NCBI GenBank assembly: GCA_015657535.1
Contig: JADHZB010000037.1
Span: 1-29,593, forward strand
Length of the DNA stretch: 29,593 nucleotides
From: Nephromyces sp. MM_2019
Lineage: Eukaryota; Apicomplexa; Aconoidasida; Nephromycida
Direction of reading: 5' to 3'
Of this stretch, positions 10,539-19,803 are shown piece after piece. A model generated the notes under the pieces. It was not told the DNA's origin and did no database searches. It was given only the letters and a program-made list of their open reading frames with translations. Each line of letters starts with the position of its first letter. Position 1 is the first letter of the stretch. The translations under genes and the position numbers were made by a program.

Positions 10539-11475
10539 ATGATGAATTGTGGCTGTTGTGGCGGTCTTGATGAAATGGAATTTCTCCAAGAATATGAGAA
10601 AGCTAAGCCTCATAACTTGTTTGATAAGAGTGTCAATCATGTTGTAAGTTTAAGTAACAAAAATTTTAAAAGTTCATAAATGTTTAAAACATAGATCAAA
10701 GATGGAAATAGGCAGTGACTATAGTTAAATATATTTCTTTCAAAGTTGATCATAGATCCGTTGTTCATAATAATATGATTTGGTTAATGATGTTAGTATA
10801 CTAAAAACTTTGCTTCAATAAACTTTCAGCAAAAAATTTCAATCCTGGCGGAACCTGAAGCCCTGCTTCACCCAAATCATATTTCTGAGACGTTTGCAAA
10901 GAGGGAGTACAACAAAGATATTTCTTGTGTGCCACGCTGTGATGCCTTTTTTGATGCCAAGGAAAGCGCAATTTATATGCTTTTTGATATGGCAGGTATA
11001 TCAAAAGACTCCATTAAGGTAGATATCGGAGAGGGTTTGGTTACAGTTACAGGTTAGTACCATGAGTAGCTAGAAAAATTTGTAGGAATAGATTTGAAAA
11101 AGTGCTTTTTAGCTTATCTTATAAATCTATTATGCAAATTTAATTTTATTAAAGGGAAAAAAACTCAAAATGAATTGGGTGAAAATTATGGTGAACAGTT
11201 GACTATTCATATTCAAGAAAGAACTAGTGGATTTTTCTATCGTCAATTTCGACTGCCTCCCAATACCTTAGAGTCCACGGGATGTGCTGGGTTTATGAAT
11301 GGTATGTGTGTATATCAATCAGTAAATGCAAGGAACATTAGTAATTTTATCCTGCTTTCTAGGTGTGCTTGAATTGAAGCTCAATTGTGTTCAGACTCAA
11401 CCAACTCGTAGCTTGCCAATTCAGGATGGACGAGCAAAGCAGGAAGCAGAGAAAAAGGATGCCAAAAAGAAATGA
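10539..11475 (+). CDS. Small heat-shock protein, HSP20/alpha-crystallin family
   Basis: Molecular chaperone of 195 residues in four exons: 10539-10643, 10830-11052, 11155-11301 and 11363-11475 (stop TGA). All introns are GT-AG and phases fit. The N-terminus MMNCGCCGGLDEMEFLQEYE is the Cys-rich, acidic start I recall from apicomplexan HSP20 proteins. The alpha-crystallin domain (about residues 75-170) starts at CVPRCDAFFDAKES, contains YMLFDMAGISKDSIKVDI, FFYRQFRLPPNT and the signature loop ending GFMNGVLELKL. The tail has LPIQ, a match to the I/L-x-I/Q oligomerisation motif, and ends in a Lys-rich stretch. Plasmodium HSP20 is implicated in sporozoite motility; whether that holds here is unknown. 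Two adjacent ATGs occur at the start; the first is used. The intron sequences contain a fortuitous ATG frame that is not real. Confidence 0.92.
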
Positions 11476-12188
11476 GTTAACTTTCAATCAAGTGGCTTAG
11501 TTTTTTATTCATAATTTCTTAAAATAAATAGATGAGTGTTTTATATTGAAAACATTTTTAGTAGTATTATTAATTTAAAATAATCCATTGAAACTAACAT
11601 TGCTTGAAATTTAGAAAAAAAATTCAAAACTGTATTTAAAATAAAGATTATTTGTGTGCTGATTCAATATATTTAAGTAGCAATCATGATTTGAAGAAAA
11701 TATTTCTATTGTGAATGGATTGATTTAGATAAAAATAACCTTTATACCGTTTCAATAGGCCATAAGTGGTAAAAAGTGAAATTTAGGGTAGATGTGTGTT
11801 ATCTGATTTAGAGTTTTGAGTAAAATGCTAAGAGTATGTTTCAAATGTGAAAGATTATCGTTCAAACAATAGGGTTAAAGGAGAAAATATGTTTCTATGA
11901 AGGTGAGATTTTATTTGATAATTTTCCATGGTGCTGACATGATTAAACTTTGTTAAAAGGGAATAATTCTAAAGCAGTTATATCCATAAGGAAATTTTGT
12001 AATGATTTATGAACAATTTTTAAAAGCCAAACTAGATAAATAGCATACAACTATTCTATATAGTTGGATGTATTATAAATTTTCCACACACAAATTGATA
12101 TAAGTATTTTACAAATTAGAAAGAGTTGGGAGTAAAGTCGAGCTTCGAAAAAAGGATGATTTATTCAAACAAAAGCGTATCAGCATTT
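11476..12188. other. Convergent intergenic region, nothing recognised
   Basis: Seven hundred bases between the stop codons of the HSP20 gene (+) and the SNARE gene (-). It is AT-rich with T/A runs suitable for 3' UTRs and polyadenylation of both genes (AATAAA-like AAAATAAATAG at 11520). I see no coding or RNA gene. Confidence 0.6.
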
Positions 12189-13097
12189 TCAAAAATACTT
12201 TTTCCACCATTGTGACATCTTATTCACTGCAGAGTTACTATCGCTGATGTTTGATATTATCTGATTATTGGTTCTTTGTATCTTATTGATAGTTTCTGAT
12301 TGTTTGTTGAGTTCTTTTATTACATTGTTCCCAATCTCATTTGTTTCGTTGGCAATCCTTATAGAATGTTCGAGCTAAGAATCAACAAGTTCATGTGACA
12401 TTTAAAACAAAATGTATCTGTTATATGAGGGCATAAAAAATTACCTTATTTGATCCATCCATTAACATGTGTTCGATATTTGATCCCTTTTTGGAGGTTG
12501 TTGGTTTACTAGGACTGAGCATTGAGCTGGGTATACGTATCAAAGTTGTGGAATGTGTATGGTTTTAATTAGAGAAAGGGTAATCATATGTGAGTTTGTC
12601 AATATGTATAATCTTTGTTTACATGATAAGTACCGTCATATATTTATGAGGTATGTTGTGGGGAGTTTTATTACATATATTATTCTTAAGTGGGTGGATA
12701 TTAAGGTGTAAATCAAATGTTAAATGACTTATAAAGCTTGTTAAGTACCATTTACACATTACCTTTTGACTATACTTTTAAAGAGTATCTCTGAAGATTC
12801 CAGATCGTTTTTTAGTTTGTTTTTTTCATCTCTGCTAAGGGATTGGTACTGGCTCTTGAGCGAGAAAAGAGTGTCTGGAATAATAAGGACAAAAGGGATT
12901 ATAACCATAACAAGTATCAATAGTTGAAAATATGAGTGAAGTGTGTTAATGAACACACCTTTGAGTTCACCAATTTGCATATGCAACTTGTTCATTAAAT
13001 CATTCTTCTCACTGCCGTGTGAATTGCTTATTTCAGTGATGAGTAGTTGTGTTTCACGCGCCAAAGAATTAAACTCTGAATGATATATGTCAAACAT
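12189..13097 (-). CDS. Vti1-like Qb-SNARE without visible C-terminal anchor
   Basis: Predicted vesicle-fusion SNARE of 172 residues in four exons: 13097-12959, 12874-12763, 12526-12445 and 12374-12189. The N-terminal part (FDIYHSEFNSLARETQLLIT... then LFSLKSQYQSLSRDEKNKL) matches the three-helix Vti1 domain once the 84-nt intron is removed. The C-terminal part has the SNARE heptads: NKLEHSIRIANETNEIGNNV, then IKELNKQSETINKIQRTNNQ with the central Gln, ending NKMSQWWKKYF and stop. Vti1 proteins normally continue into a membrane span here, but none is seen before the TGA, nor an obvious further exon. The first intron stays open and would encode a hydrophobic stretch if retained. Role would be endosomal/Golgi/vacuolar (or apical organelle) fusion, by family inference. 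Confidence 0.8.
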
Positions 13098-14101
13098 TGT
13101 GTTTCATGGGTAATGTAACAATGAGATAAAGTTTGATGTTTGTAGCACTGACAGCCAACTAATTTGTCCAAAAGTGGAGTTGACAAATACTAAGGAAGAA
13201 GTGTGAGTCAATTGACTTGTAATAAATATTTTGATTAATTGCAGGTGTTAATTTTATTTATTGTATCAGTGTCCCCGTTACTATGTTTATGCTTTAGTTA
13301 TAAGCCAGTGCAAATGTTATTTAATGATTTTCAGCTTGTGCAGCACGCTCATCGCATATATAGCGTTGTTATAGTTAACAGTAGCATGTGAAAAACATTC
13401 AAAACCTTGTGTTAATTGTAAGCACTGAGTTACAAATTGCATATATGCAGCACACACGATAAAACGAATATGAACTAATATTCCCAAAGCATATTGTACA
13501 CACAAAAGAAACTTTTTATAAATTCAATAAACACACACAAAATAATAAGCAAATAATAGATCATACGTACAAATCATTATGCACAATAAAACATACGCAT
13601 ACTACAAGGCATAATAATTTAGGCATGAAACAATACACAGACGAAATGATGAGCTATGCACAAAATGATAGCATATACACAGAATAATGACATATACCTT
13701 CAATGAAGCACTCACACACAATAATAAATTAAAAAAATGTTGACCTGTACCCAATAGGATACACACACTATATTAAACACACTGTCGAAACAATATTTAG
13801 AAAATCCTGAAATTCTCAAGAATATTCTAAAATAATCAATCATCACATTTTGAGAGTTTCTACATAAAATAATTCTCTCAATAAGAGCATGCATATTTTT
13901 CTTAAATGAAACAATTATATGTTTGATTACATAATGAATGGTAGGATGGTTATATATTGTGGATTATAAAAACCAATGTAAAATTAATTTCTATATACCT
14001 AGCTAACATCGAAAATAAGGAAGTTACATGTATATAAATACAGACAAACTGAGTTAAATTAAGATGTGACTTTAAGGGTTATTGTTTTGTGTGGATCGCT
14101 T
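13098..14101. other. Intergenic region with degenerate short repeats
   Basis: One kilobase between two genes on the same (-) strand, so it should hold the SNARE promoter and the CoA kinase 3' end. From about 13530 to 13700 the sequence cycles loosely through words like CATACGCATAC, AAATGAT and GCATATACAC every 20-30 bp, a decayed minisatellite. Short open frames look like chance. Confidence 0.5.
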
Positions 14102-15934
14102 CTATTTCAAGTACTTTTGTTGATTTTTACAAATTATTGTTAGGTTTATTTTATAATTTCTAAGGAAGAATGATCGAATCTTTGTTTCGAAATCAAGAAT
14201 CGTAGAATTATTAGTTATGATCACATCAGATCTCTCTGATTTGTACTCTAGAGAACTTTGACTGCTGTAATTTTCATAGATACGTCAAAAAGAAAATTAT
14301 TTTATAAAGAGAGTATTAAAATTTTGTGGATAATCAAACGTATGGGTAAATTGTGCTTTTGAATATGGTGTGTCAGTGTGCATGATTTTATGTGGTAGTT
14401 GTTTTCGTGTATGATTATTTGTATGCATGATTTCATTTGCTTGGTGAATAATCCTAAACTCACCTGATTATGTAGTGAATAGTGTCGGGATGGCTTTCTC
14501 TGTCTCGAAATAGTATACGTTTAAATTGTATATCATACTCAGCTGCAATGGTTATGATGGGGCAGCAAAGAAAATCGAGGTGTGTCTCGAATAGGAGGGA
14601 TGCGTCTACAACTGGAAAAATAGATTAGCATTAAGATAGATTGAGGAGTGGTAGGATAGATTAAGTATAAAGTGGATGTAAATATTTGTGAAGCTTGAAT
14701 GATTTGGCCAAAGGAATAAAAAAATTAATGTAATAGCTAGATATGTAGATTGGTATGGAAGAATTTCTAACTTATCTTGTCTGAGAAGTGGAGCACTCGA
14801 TGTTTAAATATCTGCCAAATCATCTCCTTAATTATGTAATAATGGGTAATTCTATTTAGCTTTTTTCTCTCCCTGCTATCATCAAAAATGACCTTCCTTA
14901 GGGAGTTGCGGTTTATTGTCAAATCTTCACTTAACACAGAATCTCCAAATATCTTAACTATCTGTCTATAAGCCGGTTTGTTTGGTTGCATAACCTGATA
15001 GGGTATGAAAGTGTAAAGATGTGGTGATAAATAGTTTCGATCTACAACATCCCAATACATTGGGGGGGAAATTACATAAGTGATATGAAAGCAATTAATT
15101 ATTTAATTATAGTGTTTTGTATATTCCAAAAAAAGTTAAAAATGCATTCAAAAAAGAGTAAAGAGTGTTCCGAAGGTGTTCAAGGATACATTAGGGGAAG
15201 TGTTATATGATGGATCATGGGAATAAGGGAGAAAATTAGTGTAGCAAGAGTGCTCTCTTATGAATCCAATGATATGAGGTAAAAGCCAAAGGGCTAGAGG
15301 AGGTGCGATAAATTGGAGGTGAAGATATTTAAGGATTGGGGTGTGTAAGCAAATGGGGAGTTGGAAATATGTTCGAAATAGGGCTTCTGAGTTGAGGTGG
15401 AGCTGAATAGTCTACACTTCCTGATTTCTTACTTGGCGAGAAATCACATCGGCATCAATTATGTGGAATCCATTTTCTCTCAAAAAATTACCTGGGAGAA
15501 CATGGAAATATATCGAGAAATTGTTGTAGTGAGGGTAGTTAAACGTACAACATGTTGTTTTGCCACTGCCAATGTTCCCGGTTATGGCGAGTGGACAAAA
15601 CCTGTGGCCTAGAAGCATAAAGATGGCATTGTAGGCCCAGAAGAAAATACTTGAGTTGGCTCTAAACTGCGAGGTGTGAAAACATGAAGTAATTTGTTTT
15701 GAGGTGAGGATGGCCTACCAAACTAACTAGAAAATATTGAGTAACAGTGAGGCCTGAGAGGGCCAGTGAATAATACAAATGCCGACCTTTTAACTTAGGG
15801 CTTTGAATGAACTTCTTAATCAAAATACCCGAAACAAATGATACACATGTGGATATTATTGTTGAACATATAAGAGTTATTAGCTTGTGTTTGTACATTC
15901 TTGTTTGTGAGGAGGTACAGGGGTGAGTCTTCAC
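14102..15934 (-). CDS. coaE: Dephospho-CoA kinase with N-terminal membrane segments
   Basis: Phosphorylates the 3'-OH of dephospho-CoA ribose, the last step of CoA synthesis. Six exons: 15934-15728, 15666-15549, 15491-15433, 14994-14772, 14611-14464 and 14264-14102 (stop TAG), 305 residues. The P-loop is LAITGNIGSGKTTC (about 94-107), followed by GFHIIDADVISRQ with the Walker-B-like Asp, then PAYRQIVKIFGDSVL, NRNSLRKVIFDDSRERKKL, VDASLLFETHLDFL and, near the end, ERSDVIITNNSTILDFE, all classic CoaE blocks in order. The first about 90 residues are extra: LITLICSTIISTCVSFVSGI is a clear membrane span, and YYSLALSGLTVTQYFLF plus IFFWAYNAIFMLL may be others. The P-loop follows the last span closely. 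Met at 15934 is the first in frame; Met 15898 is an alternative. Intron 3 (15432-14995, 438 nt) is unusually long; a skipped small exon there cannot be excluded. Confidence 0.85.
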
Positions 15935-16651
15935 AAGTTTGTATGATCAATTCTCGATAGATAATCGTAAATTTGAGAATTTGAATGAAATTTACACAAA
16001 ATTTTGAAAGTGTCTGATGCCCTGGAGATATGAAATCGAATGAGTTTATATACAATTTGATAATTTTTGGCGATTTTATACAAAATTGGTTAAATTTATA
16101 TCAATTATAACTTTTCAGATTATCCTTTGGATTTGTTGTCAATTTTTTTTATCATTATGAAATGACTATTTTAGGCAAGGGCTTATGCAAGTTAACAATG
16201 TTACGCAAATTTTATTTTATCTCGTGAGCAATAAAAGCACAAGTGGCCCCATAATTTTAGCAAATTTTATTTTATCTCGTGAGCAATAAAAGCACAAGTG
16301 GCCCCACAATTTTATATACATACCTATTGGTATACATAAAATTACTAGAAGATGTGTTTGAATGTAAGATAACTTCAAAGGAGGTTTCATTCACAATAGA
16401 TCTCTTATAAACTGTAGATTTGATGTAGGTGGTCTCAGCTAGCCAAAGGAATTATATAACCTTTAGTCACAGAATTAACATAACAAAACGCATATGTGTG
16501 TATTAAATTTACAAGGCACATGTTACTGTAGCCTTTAAATAAGCACACAGTACAACCACATTGCAATTATTAAAAGATTATGTTTTATACAAATTGGCAT
16601 AAGCATTTTAATTTCTTACTACCTTAAAAGTTATATGAATACAAATCCATT
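15935..16651. promoter_or_regulatory. Divergent promoter region between CoA kinase and Dus1 genes
   Basis: The two start codons face away from each other over 717 bp, so both promoters should lie here. The only outstanding element is an almost perfect 55-bp tandem duplication at 16205-16314. The rest is AT-rich, with no recognisable gene. Confidence 0.5.
16205..16314. repeat. 55-bp tandem duplication, two copies
   Basis: Copy 1 (16205-16259) and copy 2 (16260-16314) begin GCAAATTTTATTTTATCTCG and end GGCCCCAYAATTTTA; they differ at a single base (ATAAT versus ACAAT). The unit holds GTGAGCAATAAAAGCAC and GTGGCCCC, unusually GC-rich words for this region. Near-identity indicates a recent duplication. 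Confidence 0.95.
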
Positions 16652-19549
16652 ATGTTGGATGAACAAATGCTTAACCAGTTGGAGGAATATTCGGTATGTT
16701 TTTAATGTCATAATCTTTAGAAACATTCATATATCATCATATTGACAACTCTACAATCTCACGCCCTTCATTGCTTGTTTGTACGCATATATGTATGTAA
16801 AAGCATGCTTGCTTGTATTTATGAGAATGCGTATGCATGTAGATAGGCATGTACTTTTTATTGTGCTGGCCTGTGCTTGAAAACCTGTGTAATCATCTGT
16901 TAGTGACTTTAATCAGATTTCACTTATTAGTCTGCCTGTACAAATGAGACTACATTTGCGTACGAGACTGCTTGTACGCATAAGCCTTTTTTACATATGA
17001 TTCTTACAGTGTGTGTATATGTGTGTGCTTTAATTTGAGTATTATAGTATATATGTTTATTTTCTACATTAAGAATATTGGTGTATCTATTAAATTTTGC
17101 TGCAGAGTAAAAAATTGAATTTCTGGGAATCACTATCAAGCCCTAAATATGTTGTTGCCCCAATGGTTGATCTAAGTGAGCTTGCCTTTAGGTAATTTAT
17201 ACCTTATAAACAATATAGAACCAGACACACACATATAAACCCTTTCGAACTTTTTATTGCTCGTGCAGGATGATGTGTAGGCAATACAATGCCCAACTGA
17301 CTTACACCCCTATGCTCCACAGTGGGTAAGTTATTCAAATTAATTTTTTTTTTACACATTCGAATCAAACGTATAATGCACACGCTTCTAACAAACTTAG
17401 GCTATTTGCTACGAGCAGTAAATACCGCGAACTTCATTTTCAAACACATCCAAATGATCACCCTCTGTTTGCACAGTTTTGTGGTATGTAATTTTCTAAT
17501 TATATTCAATACATAAAAAGCCATTCGGATTAAATTAAAGAATTCTTATTTGTTGTATGCTTTCTTATTCATTTATTTAAACAGAATTTTGGAATTGTAC
17601 TTTATTTTTTTCATTTTTTAGAGCATGTTTTTTTTGTATCTTTCACACATTCAATTTTAGAGGATAATTACACCTCTAGAACCTCCTACTGTTTGTTCAT
17701 ACGTAGAATTTGTGTAAAAATAAATAGACTATTATACTTTTATAAGTTTATCTTGTTTATACTTCTTTTAATTCATTTCTTAGCAGTCGCTGAACTCATT
17801 TTAGAGGGTGTATGTGCTGCAATAGTTCAATATACTCATTCACCCACTCCCTATGTCTACAGGTAACAATCCACAAACATTATTAGAGGCTTCACTTCAT
17901 ATAGAAGGCAAAGTTGAGGCTATTGATATCAATCTCGGCTGTCCTCAGGTATTTATTATAAATGATTAGATATCAAATAATCCTTTATATATGTATATAC
18001 TTACTTACACACATTCAGGGAATAGCAAAAAGGGGAAACTATGGCTCCTTTTTATTACAGCAACCAGATATAATAACGTAAGCTATACATTTAATGCATG
18101 TAGTAGAATATACAAATTATGGGTGAGTAGCTAAAGTTTAATTTTTTTCACATAACGATCAAGATGATTGAACCTATTAAAGTATAAGGAAACAAAGTAA
18201 CCTTATAAACTCACTATACGAAATAATATATGATGCATAACTTTCAGTTCAATTGTGTCCCATCTTACACAAAATTTACAAACCCCTGTTAGCTGTAAGA
18301 TAAGAAAAGTATCAAAAGATCTACAGCAAACAATAAATTTATGTTACCAATTGGAGGTATCTATTACTTTTATTTTCTTAATTTAACAAAGAAATTGTCC
18401 ACACTCACATCTAAAAATACATTTTATAGGCAAGTGGCTGTAGTGCTATTTGCATCCATGGAAGGACGAAGGAAGAAAAGGCTCAACAAGTTGATATGTG
18501 TGATTGGGATGCAATTCGTATAATCAAGGAGAGAATCCATATCCCAGGTTAGCATTAATCATGAACATAATTGCACACAAACTCTCGTGTGTGTTATTAT
18601 AGCTATCATCATTAAAATCATCAAATCACACAAACATATCTTCTTTAAACCTATAGTTATTGCCAATGGAGGGATTGAAACTTTCGAAGATGTACAAAAT
18701 TGCTTAGCTTACACGAGGTAACAACAATGATCCAAACAGTGAATGGATAAAGTTATTCTCACAAAATTTTAGCATAATATTTTCGTTTATCAATTGATTT
18801 GCACAATTCTAAACAAAATAACTTGAACATCGCTCCACTAAGCGACACAATCCTAAACATAAACACCCATATTCTCACTCCATATGTTTTAATAGAGCCG
18901 ATGCAGTGATGTCTGCAGAAGGAATTCTTGACTACCCAGCCTTATTTTCTGGTAACTTTACACACAGTCGAATCGACTTGGCAGAGGAATATATTGGGTA
19001 TTTTAAGAGGTATAAAAGGCTAACTATTTGCTCTTATACTAAGCTATTCAGATGCATACCAACTCATAAGAGTATTAGATTTCATTTCCACACCTAACTC
19101 TATAAATGAAATTTTGTTGATACTTTTCATACACACCAATTTTTATAGATTTCCCCCCAAATCTACAAGTTGTCTAAGGGCTCACCTATTTAGAATTTTA
19201 CATGGCCATTTACAACTTCACCCAGAGTTGAGGACTTTACTTGCAAAGGTTAGTGGTAGACTAAGATTTAAGTGTGGATTTGTAATGCTAAATAATTCAT
19301 AAATTGATATCAACTTATGAAATTTCTTAGCACTAAATTACATCACTACCATCTAATCTCCATAAATTTTATCAATTTTCTCATATTATAAGACTTGATT
19401 TCCTACAAAACAACTTCATCAAATTCTCATAACAGGTCATAAAAGTTGATGAATTTACTGACATTGTTGACCAGTTGAAAATACACAGTAAATCAGATAC
19501 GACTTTTTCAACTTGGTATAGGCGACATAGAAGCATATCTGTTATATAA
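16652..19549 (+). CDS. tRNA-dihydrouridine synthase, Dus1 type
   Basis: FMN-dependent enzyme that reduces uridine to dihydrouridine in the tRNA D-loop (positions 16/17 for Dus1). Twelve exons give 342 residues: 16652-16693, 17106-17191, 17269-17325, 17401-17483, 17863-17948, 18019-18077, 18248-18356, 18430-18547, 18657-18717, 18896-19009, 19149-19248 and 19436-19549. All introns are GT-AG with consistent phase. Landmarks in order: YVVAPMVDLSELAFR, LTYTPMLHSG, HPLFAQFCGNNPQT, AIDINLGCPQGIAKRGNYGS with the catalytic Cys, VSCKIRK, SAICIHGRTKEEKA (HGRT), IPVIANGGIETFEDV, ADAVMSAEGILDYPALF, then LRAHLFRILHGHLQ and WYRRHR in the C-terminal helical domain. CLRAHLF favours Dus1 over Dus2/3. Exons are 42-118 nt, and several introns carry CA or TG runs. 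Confidence 0.92.
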
Positions 19550-19803
19550 CACACCTCATTGATCCTCATCAAAATAATTTTTTCAAAAACGCAAGCACAT
19601 TACTACAATATCCATAAATATACATACACGTATAAATTGACCTAAAATTATCCTTAAACGTTTACCTATATCTAGTTAATAGTCTACAGAAGCCTATCAA
19701 ATTTTTTTATCTTTAGTTTAAGGTCTGTAGAATTTATTATATATTATAAGATACACACGCTTCTAATCAAGTTTATTTTTTAAATTTTGCAAAATACTCC
19801 ATC
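19550..19803. other. Short convergent spacer
   Basis: The 254 bases between the Dus1 stop (+) and the B9-protein stop (-) are AT-rich with no gene; they presumably serve both 3' UTRs. Confidence 0.6.

Noticed and set aside
1..15934. Bacterial contamination suggested by PKS, FAAL and CoaE content.
   Set aside because: All these genes carry many spliceosomal introns and share base composition with clearly eukaryotic neighbours (SNARE, B9, Dus1).
17322..17516. 64-codon open frame in the Dus1 locus.
   Set aside because: It crosses an intron in the wrong frame; the real exon 17401-17483 uses another frame (LFATSSKYRELHF).
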